Positions 49,401-63,770 of a stretch of DNA of 64,000 bases are shown piece by piece; position 1 is the stretch's first letter, and every line of letters starts with the position of its first letter. A model generated the notes under the pieces. It worked only from the letters and a program-made list of their open reading frames with translations. It was not told the DNA's origin and ran no database searches. The position numbers were made by a program, and so were the translations under genes. The DNA lies in contig CM026421.1 in assembly GCA_014871385.1 (NCBI GenBank), positions 24,645,752 to 24,709,751 of the forward strand. The letters run 5' to 3'. This DNA is from Ceratodon purpureus (Eukaryota > Streptophyta > Bryopsida > Pseudoditrichales > Ditrichaceae).

Positions 49401-50019
49401 TTTGCACGAGCGAAGTGAGACAGGTTTAAGATTTACCCTGACTGAGGTCCTGGACCTTCTCTTCTTTGCATGAGTGGCAGTGTACTGAAACAATGGTGGG
49501 CCAGACGCGGAACTAGAATCAGTTCTAGAATACTATAGATGACCTCGTGATTGGAAGCGCTCTGCAGCGGCAGCTGATGCAGTGCATGATGCATATATAT
49601 ATTATCACCGTTCTATTTCTGGTTGTATCCATAACTAGCTGCGCTCTTGCTTCTTTGCAATAGAAGCTCACCAAGCTCCTTACCTTCCATCCACATCTGC
49701 ACTCTCTGAGTCGAACTCGTACTTGGTTTGTCAGCGCTTTGAAGGTGGCCATAATCATTCGACGTTGCTTGATTGTCGAAGTACTGGTCAATCGACAAGC
49801 TCATGAGCTACATTTAGTGATTTATCTCTGCTGCGCACATCATTGTTATTGCAGTGCACTTGTGTGTGTCTGACAGGATAATATAGATTGTGGATGTGAT
49901 CGCGGTCTTCGTCGATCAATTTGGCTGAGTACAGCTGATCTGGACTTCGACATTGACATATAGGAATCGTGTGAATTGGTAGGACAAAGATCGAGTATTG
50001 AGAGTGCCATAGTCATTAA

Positions 50020-51611
<1,592 letters not shown>

Positions 51612-54032
51612 GTATGCTTAATAATTGTGATAATGTTTCATAATTTCCAGATTGCTTGTCATGGTGATGCCCGTCTGCATATGAAGATCAAGCTGAGGGG
51701 CTAGAAAAACTCAATTATTATACTACTTGTAGAGAGATGATGATCAGCTTCAGGTGACCGGTAGATAACTACATTTGTACAAGATATGGTTACATCTGAT
51801 CTGGTGTAATTATAGTAGAAGTGGTACTTGAATCAGTAATGCTGAGGATCATTGAAGGTGTACAGCAGTAGGTGTAATTAGTTAAATTTATCAAGAGCAT
51901 CGGCCAGTACAGAATAATTATCACTGCTCAAAGCAACGGATCTTGGCGGAGGGTCATTTGGGAGTCAATTGTGGTTGCCTCGAATGAGTTTAGGGATGAC
52001 TGAATTTGTGTGTCGATCACACTGAAGTTGCCCTGGCTTTCTAATATTCACAATAAAGGAATAAGACCAGAAACTTGATTTTTCTAGAGACGTAATGCAG
52101 AGTGCAATTTTTGAGAATGAACATCACTGCTTAGTTTGGTGCAGACTGTGGAGGATTAGAACCCAGAATGCATAATCCGGTTGTGAATGCAGCTCTGTTC
52201 TTTGAGAGCCCTGCTTCAAATCAACCAAAGATTCGACAAAAGACTTCCAAGGCATTTGGCTTGACATGTGGGTAATGTCTTCAGAAAATATCTTCAGTAT
52301 ATAGTTGCAAATGTAAAGAGAAAAAATATGTTTCTCTGTTCAAATGAGAGGAATTTGGACAATACAAAAAGTTCAAATGAGTACGAGGAATAAATGACTC
52401 CGACTCTCTGCGAGGCCAGTGTGAATAAGTGAGTACAAGGATTGCGATTATTTCCAACTTCCCTTTGCAACATCATCGATTCACACTTGAATCCAATCCA
52501 ATCACTCAATATTTCAGGCTGTGTACCCTCACAATTAACAAAGATCGTACTCAAACTGCCAGTGGAGTTTGAACATTAGCAACAAGAATTTTACTCTCAA
52601 GGAAAACATACAAAACCCTCTGTACGAATGGTCCCGAGCGGAAGGGTACTTGCAGAAAGTACCAGTGGATTGAGAGTAATAGACAACAGATGTGACACAA
52701 CTTGCTCAGTTTACTTAAACATCTGGGGTCCCATCTGTTGTCTATCTGCCGGACAGAAGGAGACTGTCAAGATTGCAAGCTGCCGAGTTTGCTTACTTGC
52801 TAGTCGCTTTCTCAAATACATTGGGTTATGAAACAGGGTTCAAATTCTCAACTTCCAATCATTCGTCCCAACTTAGTGTAATAATTTAAATGCAGCTGCC
52901 AACATTTCAAGGCAAGAGCTTTTGTTGGGTATCCCAAGATATTTTGCCAATCTTTTTATACACAATTATGGTAGTTATAAACCAAAGAAACGCAGATATA
53001 CAATGGCATACTCAAGAAATGAACCAAAGTATTTACTCAGATGCACAGCCCCTTTCAACACCTTTGATACAAACTTGAACGGTTTCGAAATGTAGGTCGC
53101 ATAGACCACAACACATACCTTGGCGAAGAGTTCGCACAAACTTCATAACTTCACTCAAATCTAACAACTTCTAACACCACTTCAGTATTCTGCTGATATC
53201 CATCCTCAGAAATAAACATTTTGATGTTTAAGGCAAACGATGAGATAATTCTTTAGAGAGTAGGCCATGACCTCTGATAACCCTTCAGAAAGGCCATTTA
53301 TCATTCTGAATATCTACAACAAGGATTCAATCAAAAGTGTGGCCTCAAAGAAAACTTGAGATTAGTTAAGTGTGAGTAAAAAATGAACAGCTTCAAAAGC
53401 TGACTTTTCAAACAATACCAAACCTAGCTCAAAGCACGCCCGGCTTTCTACTTAACAAAGATTCCTTACGGAGGAATTCTACACTAGCTACTTACATGTA
53501 TGAACTACACCAGTCCTTCCACCTTGGACTGGTAAAACCGCAATACCGTCTCTGCTGTATCACTGAAATCTCCTCAAATATCTGCCAAATACATCAAGAG
53601 ACGATCAGTCAAAAAAAACATAATTCATGAACATCTGGCAAACATACCTGCTCACGGATAACTAGCATATGGGATTACATGAAGCGAATGTGGAATTATT
53701 CAATTGAAGTACAATGGTCTTACCTTGAAGTGAGATTTGAGCTGTTGGCCAACCGAAGTCGTCACGCACTTCATCACGTTGAAGACATCAGTGTAGCAGC
53801 GTCTGAAAATCCTACATGGGCTACCTCTAGAAAGCGCCCTTGTCTAATCCGTTGCGAGGCCGCGGTTGCACCTCAAGAATGCTTGTAAAGCCTCAGTCTG
53901 AGTAAAGCCCACGAGGATTGAGTCTGAACCGCGAGAATCACTGACCCTTATCGAGTACAGATGAACTAATGATGGTACATCCTCGCGCCCTTGTCTCTAT
54001 ATGTGTTTATATATGTATAAAAAGCGAGCACC
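51612..54032. other. Intergenic DNA between converging genes, no gene seen
   Basis: Flanked by the 3' ends of the peroxidase (plus) and the second ROCO gene (minus), so both ends are likely 3' UTR. The interior has short frames only and no recognisable element. Confidence 0.5.
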
Positions 54033-57000
54033 CTACATGGGAAGCATCTGCACTGTGCCGTGGTGAAGGCCATATTTCACATGCTTGTCGCAAATCCAGG
54101 CCGTGTGTTTGGACTCCATTCCATCGTCGAGGTAGACGACTTTGTAAAGCCCAAATAAGGCAGCTATGTTCTTGCTCTTCATGTAGTGAATGAGCCAGTC
54201 CTCAGCTGCCATCATCTCCTCCGGGGTGAAAGAAAGACGCCCCGTCACGTCGGGCCACTCGATTGAATCAGGAGCGTCGTCGTCAGTAACCATGCCCATG
54301 AGACGCATGCGCTCAGCTTCTGTAAGCATGTTGGAAAAGCCACCAGCTGCAAGCTCGCTAATGCGCAACAGCGTGGAAATCAGTTTCAGACCCCACAGCA
54401 TGTGAGGGCGTACACTACGAACCGACTTCTCGTCGCACCGCATGATGCCTCCCACTTGATGCTCGATCATGTGGATTCCATCACGATGCTCGCACATGAG
54501 GTGAAACTTTCGGGAATACGAACCCGGGGTGAGTTTCGTCACGAGGCGCTCGCTGTTCACAGAGTCGCCACCAGTGCTGAGGTAGACAAGATGCGGGACC
54601 TTGGCGTCTTGTAAGAGGAATGGAAAGTCAATGACGTTGTCAATGTTGCGTGACAAGTCCGGGAATAATCTCTTCTGGTATACCTCAACTTCCATACTTC
54701 GGTCCGTGAGTCGCGATTCAAGCAGCTGGCGGGTCATCTCAGATGGGCGAGGGAGAAGGGAGACAGTGCGGCCAATGCGCCGTGATGGTTGCGGAGTGAG
54801 AGGGCTAAGTGGGCTGTTCATGTTGCTCATGTCGTATGACGACTTCTTGCTGTTAACCTCGAAGTCGATCTTCTCGAGGCTGTCGAGGTATCTGTTCAAC
54901 ACATCTTCCCAATTCTCAGGTCCAAGCAACTCCTCCGCCCTGTCGGCCTTTAATCCTTGGCTCTCCTCCATGCTCTTCTTCCAGATATACTCGTAATCCA
55001 GCCTTGCAGACGCAAGGACCTTCTGCTTCAAAACCTCCACTCCAATGCATTGATCTTTGGTCCTCTTCTTGCGTACCCAGAGCTCCCTCACACACTGAGG
55101 CCGCATGATCTCTTCGATCAGGACCACTCCTTGACATCCCTCCGTAGGGGAGGCACAAAACTCACGTGTTATCTTGAGTACAGTGTCCTCAACGGTAGCC
55201 CACGTCTCCACAGTGTCTTTCGACGACCTAACAAGAATGTCAATTTGACAATCCTCTGGCCCATTGTACTCGATCAGAAACTCAAGTCCACTAAACACAA
55301 ATGAAATGAAATTCTTCTCGATTGCGTAGGATGCGTCTGAAACTCCCGAAAATCTTTTCTGGAGGAACACCTGCACAGGAGTCACGACCATTTCACATCA
55401 CTCACTGCGAAGAAACAGACAGAATGATAAACCGATACGCAGAGATTGTACACAGCTGGAAAAAGAATATGTGCAATTAAAGTTAGGTTACCTGAAGCCT
55501 GGGGAAGAATCCAAGAGTTAGGAATGTGAGATCCGAATCCTCGCACTTCAACCTCCAGCCGATGTGCAAGAGTTCATCACCGTGATTGTGTCCTAAAGGC
55601 CAACTGAGGCGTCTTTCTCCCCGTGCAGCCTCTTCACTGAGGTTACTCAATGCCGCAGGAATGACGATCCCGGAGGTTTTATCTCCAGGGTTTACCTCGA
55701 AGCACAGGTTCAGCTTGACCATCAGCTGAACGAGATCCTCAGGGATGACGCCGCGGACCTTGCGCCCCTTGAAGAGTGGGTTTTTGTTCTTGCAAAAAGA
55801 AGCCTCGAGAACCTTCTTCAGATGCTCACGCTTCGTGTATCCCTTCTGGTCAATTAGCGGCTGTTTCAGAACGAGCAAAGAGCTGTCAAGGCTGAGAATC
55901 CTGCCCATGATCTCGTGGCAGAACCAGTTCGGATCGACCACCATAAAATCAAGCCCGTCGAAGTAGAGGAGCTCCCCTGCGTCGTGCATTGCCCGAGCCA
56001 CCGCCTTCGCCCGCTCGTTGGCGATATCCGCGTCCTGACCTTGAAGACGTTTCAGGGCAGGCACCTTGCTGCAAAGGAGAGTGAAATCCGACCATTTGAT
56101 GAGGGGCTTGTCCGGGTGCTGGTTCTTCCACTCGTTGAGCTTGATCTGCAGTTGGCTGCAAGCGTCGAAGACCTTGGGCACTCGGTCGAGAATGCTCACA
56201 ATCCTCTTCTGCATCGCCTTCTGCACGGGCTCGATGGACTTCCGTGACCTAGCGTCGCACACATGGAACTCAGTGATGTTGATGACGCGCAGGAACTGAA
56301 CTCGGAGCTTCTCCACAGGCTGCTTGCAATACGCAATTAGGTCAATCTTGGGGAACTTGTCCGAGTGCGTGAAGATCACCGTCACGTTGGGCAACATGTG
56401 CAGGGATTGGCGCGTGTTGGACGCGATGAACCGTAGCCAGTACCGAAGCTCGTGATCGATGACATTGACGTCCTTCAGCTCAAATTTGCTTCCACCCTTT
56501 CCTTGCGGCACGGAGATGTCGCAGAGGAGCACAAATGAGCATGCGCTGCCCTGTGAGCTCAGATTCGGCACAACAAGGTCATGGAATGCGTGAAACTCCT
56601 CGTGGCCTGCGAGATCCCAGATGGAGATCTGCACATTGTCTTCCACTATCACTTGCACCTCAATGCCGATGGTCTGTGACTCTTTCCTACCCTTGAAAAT
56701 CTTCGAATTCTCGAAAGCAGCCGAGGTTTTCACACGCATCGAACTGGAAGTTCTCTTAATGTTGCTGTATACCATTGTCTTACGGAAAGTCGTCTTTCCT
56801 GCATCAAGCCAATTAGCCGCTAAATCAAAACCATGGCTCACATATAAAAATTGAATCACAATCCTTAAGTCTCACTAATCTATGCAGAGCAAACCGAACT
56901 GAGGAAATTCATCAATGCCATACTACTCATTCCATAGCAGAATTCCCCACTTAGATGATCTGTAAGTGAACTTAAGTGTAAAACGATTCTGTTGTAAAAG

Positions 57001-58658
57001 GCCTGCTTTCACGATTGGGTACCCTAATAAAACTGAGTCGAAAATCCTAAATTTTGAGTGAGTATTCTAAAACTTGAGCTGGGGAATTAAATTTTCAAAA
57101 ATCTTCGAAAGGAGGTTGATCCGCATATGAGCTAACCTGCAAATGGAATGCCACAAAGGAACACTCTAGCGGCGGTGGGCGTCACAGTTCCCATGCCCTT
57201 GAAGACCTCCGAGTACTTCTCAGCGTTTCGTCTCAGTTGCGCCTTGATCACAGCGTCGTGGCCCTTGCGAGCAAGAGGAGTGCCCTCCACTCCTACTTGC
57301 TCGAGCCAGGGATTTGAGACCAAAAGGTCAAGAATTGTGTCCCGAATCTTCGGTCCATCGACACCTTCGCACCCCCTCAAGTCGAGGAACCTCAGCGACT
57401 GATTATTCTTTAGAGAATGCAACACCATAAGCACGTCCTTAGGTGTCCACAGGCGCACACTGAATTGAAGGTCCAAGCGCTCGAGCGTCTTGTTCGTCTT
57501 CAGCATGTTGGCCAGAATAGACGCGCCGGCACGGCTGATGAAGCTATGGCGGATAATGATCTCCCGGAACGTGGTGTTGGGCTGAATCTGCGTCGCGGGA
57601 TCCATTGTGATCGTCTTCACAATCTCCTTCAATCCGTCCACGTCCAGAGGATTGTACGACAAATCGAGAACCTCCAAACTCTTGTTCGTCAGAAGCGCAA
57701 GCGCAAGAGTCTGTACTCCGAGCGAATCAATCATGCAATTCTTAAGCGCCAATTCCTTGAGGGAAGAATTGCGACACAAAATGGTCGCGATGTGTTCTGC
57801 TCCCTTGTTTCCAATCTGTCCATCGCCACGAGCGCCGAGGCACTTGAACCCCTTGATCTCGAACTTCTGGAGCGTCTGGTTCGGCTCTTGCCCAGAAAAA
57901 GGCTTAGTGAGTATCGCCAGGGCGTCGGAATCGATGCGGGCATACAGAGTGAGCCCTTGGAGACTCCGGTTGCGCCGCAGCGCGAGAGCGAGGTTATCCG
58001 CGACCTGGAGGTTTATGTCGATCAACCCGAGCTGAAGCTCCTGGACGCCCGTGTTCACGAGGAACATCTCGGCGATGTGCTTGACGCACTCGGAGTTCAA
58101 GGCCTGCTGGAACCGATTGTCGCTGTACACGCTCAGCTTCTTCAGCGTGCGGTTCGTGTGCAATGCGGTGCAGAGCTCCGCCACAATGACGTCAGATTGC
58201 ACGTAGTCAATCTCCAGCGTCACGGAAGACACCGCGGGGCTGGCCACAAGCGCATTGATCACCTTGGAGCACACCTTGTGGTCGGATTCCTGCGTCCGGT
58301 CAGGGCCCTCGAACCGATACAAGAGCCGCCGCACGAAATTGTGGTCCGCCAGCGTGAGCGACACCGAGCAATTATCCGTGTCCGACTTGATGCGCGGGCA
58401 GTAGTGGATGTAGAGGTCCACAATCTGCTCCGGCGGATTCTTCAGCGCGCGAATCAACCCATCGATGTCCACCTCCGAATACTTCTGTGGCTTCGGCGCA
58501 TCCTCCTTCTCGATGAACGACATGGGGTTGTACATGGAGAGCGCATTCTGCGCCTTCGGCGGCAAAGCAAGCGTGGTTGGCGAGGGCGCCGGCAGCGACA
58601 GATTACTGTCACTTGGGGAGAGACCCATCGAGCCGTTGATAGCAGGAGAATTACACAT
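54033..58658 (-). CDS. LRR-Roc GTPase-COR (ROCO/TORNADO1-like) protein, copy 2
   Basis: Exons on the minus strand: 58658-57137, 56798-55492 and 55370-54033, joining to 1388 residues. After a Ser/Pro/Ala-rich start come leucine-rich repeats over about residues 70-490 (SLKELALKNCMIDSLGVQTLALALLTNKSLEVLDLSYNPL is the clearest run, in pieces at 57,700). The P-loop GIPFAGKT is at 503-510, the switch motif at 569-573 is DLAGH instead of DLAGQ, and THSD at 651-654 is the G4-like motif. The COR-like part includes MVVDPNWFCHEIMGRIL. The C-terminal module has LMCEHRDGIH and WICDKH. Both introns sit at the same positions and phases as in the plus-strand copy at 3816, so the genes are paralogues. An upstream in-frame GTG at 58670 is not a eukaryotic start, so I used the ATG at 58658. 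Third codon positions are much richer in G/C than in copy 1. Confidence 0.9.
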
Positions 58659-61600
58659 TGCAAACCTCACCAGTGATTAAACCACTCTCTCTGTCCCTCT
58701 AACTCCACCCCACTCCCCTCAAGTCGATTCAACACCTCCACTCACCCGTCCACAATACCCTTCTTGTAGCAGCAGCATTGGCAGCCACCCCGCAAGCAAC
58801 CACTACATCGAGAAGAACTCACCCGCCTGTCGGTAATCACACGAATCGCGCATGAACAGATTCAAGATCTTCACTAGTCGCATCGCCAAAAACTCCCTCA
58901 TAAATCGCGAAACCACCAACACCTCTAGTACCAAGAATCGTCGCGAAAGAGAAAGAGCATGATAGTGACCTTGAAGAAGCTAGACGGATTCACCTACTGG
59001 ACGCGGATTCTAGATGATCGACGGTCTCCTCATCCAAGTCCATATCCTCCAGACAGTCTACCTCTACAACCACCTGCACACGAACGCCAATCCACAAACA
59101 CCTCCTCCGAAACTCAAATCTAGCATGATCCGAGAACCCACTCCCGAGAGCACTCGCTCCCCGCGGCGTCCAGATAGTATGAATCCTCCAAAGACACTAA
59201 TTTCAACTCGTCACCTGCACCAGACCTGTACTGCCCCTCCCATCACTACCCAACTAGACTATTCCCTCGACCATCCAGTCCGCGGACAGGAACAGGTGCA
59301 ACAGGGGACGACGTCTATGAGACCAGTCATTCCTGGGAGACTGATTGAGGCTCCGAGGATAATCATGCGAATAATGCAAGACGGTAATCAAGGGATTCCT
59401 GGCCTCGACCCGGGCCCCAATTCACCCACGGCACCCGCACCGAGGAGGACTCATCATCATCGCATCGTCCATCGCTCGCCCTGAGCTAGCTCGCTCGCAG
59501 CGACGAATTTCTGAGCAAAGCTGATAAGTCTGCTCGCGAGCGAGCGCTCACGTGCATTCTAGCGAAGCTCCCCGCGCTTGACCCGATCGGAGCCGCGACG
59601 TGTGAGCTGGGCCGTCGGATGGGCCATCGGACGGGCGCGGGCGCTGTTCGCCGTTGCTGCGGCCGCGGATCTCGAGCCATGCAGCCGGTGCGGGAAATGA
59701 GGTTTGGATCTGCGCCGCTGGATCGGGTATCGGACGGTGTTGAGCCTCTTGAGCGTTGCCAACTGTGCTGCTGAAATGGCAATGTTTGGTCGATGTTAAA
59801 TGGTTGATTATTGACACGATTATTACCGGTTGCATGGTTTTAGAGTTATTCGGAGGCCATTCCGGAGTACTTCGGGCTTTCAATTCACCTGGTTGTCATT
59901 TTTACTGTAGCAATTGTGTGTCGCTTCTTTGGGGCTGAATAGGTAGAGAGGTTAGATTCTGGATTGTTACTGATTGTGAGATCTTGTTTTGATTGCAGTT
60001 ATACTGTTTTCTTTCAGCATTGTATTATGGGATTCATTTTGAGTTCAAGTGAATGATTGTACAAATAATGCTTAGCCAATTTAGAAACTTCAGGTCTGAG
60101 TTTCTACCAATAGTTTCATTGGAACCAATAACAGGACTCCAGAAATTCCATGTGAATAAAGAGATTGTGGCTTTATCATTTTCATCATAATATGCAAAGT
60201 GAAAAGCAAGGGTTAAGATCCAAACATGTGAAAATCATACTCACCCATGTTGAGTCTTAGGCAATTTCACCTTGAGTTCCGAAGGTGTATGCTCTTCATG
60301 GTGTGTACAGTATCAGAATGTTCCATGTCAAGCAAGTGAAACATGTCATGCCCCCTCAAAGGTTGGAGTGTCACATTTTTGTACTTTCAGTCAACTCTGA
60401 ACGCAAGGTGTTGGGTGAAGATGTGGGGACAAGTCCCATCTCTCTCTTTTTTTTATTCTTTTGACACAGAAAACTTTGAATTCAACTTTGACTGCTTGAC
60501 CTCTGCAAATTACCATGCACCAACTTACTTTGCTGTGATTATTCTGTTGGGTAAGCCCCTAGTTACTCATGGATCTTTGATGTTCTGGCACATAACTCTC
60601 TGGCACTTTTGGATAAAAAGCTTCTGCCACATTTTCTGAGCTGTGAAGGCATCTAACTTAACTTACCTCCTCAGGAACGGGCGGATTCTACCTGTTCTAG
60701 TTGTGACTCAGTGCAAAATACAACTGTGATACAATGTGATTCAAATGCTTTTGAGCAAAGGACAGAGAGAGCCGGTGGTTCAATGTTGTTCATCCATCTG
60801 GCTTAATACAGCTGCAATCATTTGAAGTAGCACAATGAATCTGTGTAAGCAACTCACAAGCAAACTGTCTCTTGGAGAGAGTGGCACTTGTTGATTACTG
60901 GGCTGATTTGCAACATGAAAGCCACTAAAGCCGTCATTACCAATTTGCTTATATGTGATTTGTTTCTACATGGGCCCATGCTGCCACAGGCTCTGAGAGA
61001 AGTTGTGAAACATTTTCAAGGAAGATGCACGCTGGTAAGTTCTGCAGTTTGTGGACCACTTCATCACAAATCTGAGAATGCAATGTCAACTAACTTCCAA
61101 AAGAGTTTGAGTTGCTCACGGCACTACACTATATCTCCTGTTTTGTGGAGTTGCACTTTCCCCAAGTCCCAATTGTGAAAATAGTCAACATGACAAGGAT
61201 CCATTCATGGTTATAAATTAATAATTGGATCTGTCAAAATTGGTGATATGGTAGAGGTGCCATCAGAGCTTAATAATTGCAAAGCTGAGTCAACTCACAA
61301 TCCAAATAACAGAGGCACAGTCACAGTTCAAGAAAAAGGGTGTTTACAAGCCATAGAGATAGAACTTTTGAGCCCTGATCTAACTTACATACTTACTAAA
61401 TTACACACCAACTCAACTAACTCCAAAGGATTACAGCCTGGCTTAAAACCAGCTAACTTATGCATCAAACAAAAGAAACATCAATGCACCCACTGAACCA
61501 TCGTCTATCTCTTTAGCTTTGCAAAAGATAATATAGTGTTTATGTACCACCCCCTGGAGTCTAGGCCTGAGGGAGTCTGGGCATGGGGCTAGATCAAATC

Positions 61601-61869
61601 GTCATTCAGCTGGGGCCCTCCCCTCCCTTGCCTCTTCCCTGCACAGCACTCAGACAGCAAATCTGCCCATTGATGAATAATGGCCATGTAGATGAAGAAA
61701 ATTGAAACCGCCAAGTAATTACAATTGGAAATTGACCCTCAATTGGTCTCAAATTTAACCCCTCAATTTTTTGGCATCAAATTCTACAATTTCCCCTTAG
61801 AACTGCCTTGCTTCATTGCAAGGGAATTTTTTTCAATTTGTAAAGTGTTCTGAAGAGTGTGACAGTAGG

Positions 61870-62030
61870 TTTTAGAACCTAACTTGTACATGTACATATA
61901 CACCAAATCTAAGATACAAAATCCACACCGTTTGTCAGATCATGATGTTTGAAGTTGGAAAAAAGGTTTCTTTTCCTTTATAGTAGAAAGGCACAACAGT
62001 GTTTTGGAGGCCAAAACCCCCATTTTTTCA
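61870..62030 (-). repeat. Dispersed repeat, probable diverged copy C
   Basis: Shares block order with the copy just downstream (62545-62700): a TACATGT run, CCAAATCT.AGAT, an AGATCAT.ATGTT block, a T-rich stretch, then TTTTG.GAGCCAAAA. The blocks ATCCACACCGT and GATCATGATGTTTGAA also resemble the reverse complement of copy A at 33,730-33,770. Homology is fairly clear to copy D and weaker to A/B. Confidence 0.5.
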
Positions 62031-62544
62031 AGTAAATAGGATTGGAGGCTCTTTAAATTCTTATTCTTGGGTGAATTAGGTACATGCCTTCAAAATTTCA
62101 CCTTCATTGGACATATAGAACCTTGAATAAACATTATTTTTCACATGGGGATATGATGATGTTCATATACAAAGGCCAATTCTTGACAATGAAAAAGGCA
62201 CGTATAACATTATTGTATTGGATATCCAAACAGTGAGAAAATACCTGAGTACCTCTTGTATATGTAGAAAAAAACAGAGTTTGAAAAAAGTAAAATTCCA
62301 AGTTTTAGTAAATTCTTGAATTTTATGTGATATACTTAATTTTGGGCAGATTTTGACAATAAATGTGCATGTATTGTAGTTTTGGGCAGAATTCGACATG
62401 CCTTTTAGTTTTTTCAAATTTTGAGAGTAAATATCTCTTGAGTCCTAAAGTTGAAAGGCCTCAAACTGCCAAAAACTCTCAAAACTAGACTCTCTCAATA
62501 GATGGTGTGAATTTTTAAGTTTTGATGTATCTTAGGAGGAAATA

Positions 62545-62700
62545 ACTATAGGATCTAGTACCTTACTAGTACATGTGTATGTATCCCAAATCTTAGATTA
62601 AATTTCCTTACCGATTATGAGATCATAATGTTCTAAGTTGACGAAGATTTTTTTTTTTCCTTATTGCAAAATGGGTTTCACGTGTTTTGTGAGCCAAAAA
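62545..62700 (-). repeat. Dispersed repeat, probable diverged copy D
   Basis: Direct-repeat partner of 61870-62030, about 670 bases downstream. It contains GGATCTAGTACCTTA, CCCAAATCTTAGAT, GAGATCATAATGTTCTAAGTTG and GTGAGCCAAAA in the same order. It may belong to the same old family as copies A and B. Confidence 0.5.
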
Positions 62701-63339
62701 AACCAATTTCAAAAGCAAATTCGATGTGAGGCCGTAGATTCTACCACCAAGGATTGATCCATGCACCTCGTGCTCAGGAAGGCAACCCTCTTTGTCATGC
62801 GGTCAGTCTCCAACTTTTCCTTATGTTCCCACCTTTTCTTTTATAGAATCGGATTTATACACTTCCCACTCTATCTCTACACGCCGTAATTGTTTTTAAA
62901 AGCCATTTTGAAGGCTTAAAGCTTATTTTTTGGGCTTTTTATCATATTTTTGTAATCATTAGCGTGTAAGGTACTAATAGTCTTGTTGTTATTGACAATT
63001 GGCAATTTGGCAATTTTAATTATCTTTTGAATAAAAATGAATATTATATTATCATGAGATGTTCTTTTATTGTGGAAAGTGAAAATCAACCAAAAAATTT
63101 ATTATTGTAACGCACAATTTGATAATAAAATTAATTTGAAGTTTAGTCAAATTGTCATACATATGCATATTCATTTTTATGAACACAATTCTTGTTTAAA
63201 TTTTTTATACAATGTGAATGTAGAGAATTGTGGTTTTTATCAAAAACAAACTTCTCCATTTGGTGAGCTTCTCTTCACCGGTACACTTATCCGGTGGACT
63301 TCTCCACTAAACTTCTCCTCTAAGAGCATCGCCACCTGT

Positions 63340-63770
63340 GGCTCCCAACGCCACCGATGACGACATCTGTGTCGGGGCTGTTTTCAGCCCTTGCGGCACT
63401 TGGCCCGCCCACTCTCCCACCCAGCCCCGGCCCTCCCTCCCGCCCTCACCAACTTCTAATACCATTTTAAGCCCATGCTTCATTGCACATACCTCGAAGT
63501 TGTCCTTCTCTAAACTTCATCTCTCCCATTTGAATGTCAATATAAGAAGGAAATGATTAGTTGTAGAATATGAGACGCCCTGTGAGGAGAGGAGACGCAC
63601 GGCAGGCTGCCGGGTTGGAACACTTGAGCGTCGTGGCTGGAGAGGCATGGACCGGTGAACGGGGAGCAGCGGGGAACAGACAGGCTTCGGCCCCGGCGCT
63701 AGCACCGTTTAGCTCACCGGCCTGCGAGCCGGTGGCCATGCTCTGAGTGTTTAGACTGCAACCGGTCAAG
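63340..63770. other. GC-rich island in AT-rich DNA, unidentified
   Basis: A compact GC-rich stretch (CCGCCC and CCGGCC runs) between AT-rich flanks, with overlapping short frames on both strands. No frame has a recognisable domain. The entry AAGAGCATCGCCACC resembles edges seen in some plant non-autonomous elements, so it may be an inserted fragment or a CpG-rich promoter. I cannot decide. Confidence 0.35.

Larger units (their letters stand above)
44414..50019. other. Intergenic DNA with a GC-rich block and inverted repeats
   Basis: No gene is supported. 44,420-44,540 is a GC-rich block with a hairpin. 44,761-44,811 holds a 30-bp-period duplication of TAAAAATGTACTCAATATATCA. 46101-46441 is bounded by perfect inverted 23-mers. 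The rest is AT-rich with short frames. 49,590-50,019 is probably the peroxidase promoter and leader, with a weak TATA-like TATATATATT at 49593-49602. Confidence 0.5.

Noticed and set aside
58659..58670. A start for ROCO copy 2 four codons upstream
   Set aside because: The codon there is GTG. A nuclear plant gene is expected to start at the ATG at 58658.
57417..58676. A 419-codon open frame on the plus strand
   Set aside because: It lies antisense over the GC-rich first exon of the minus-strand ROCO gene. Its translation is low-complexity (Arg/Leu/His/Val-rich) without a domain, as expected for the shadow of a codon-biased exon.
59014..59484. A 156-codon plus-strand frame rich in Pro/Thr/Arg
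   Set aside because: It overlaps the likely leader and promoter of the minus-strand ROCO gene, has no domain and biased composition. It may be chance in GC-rich DNA.
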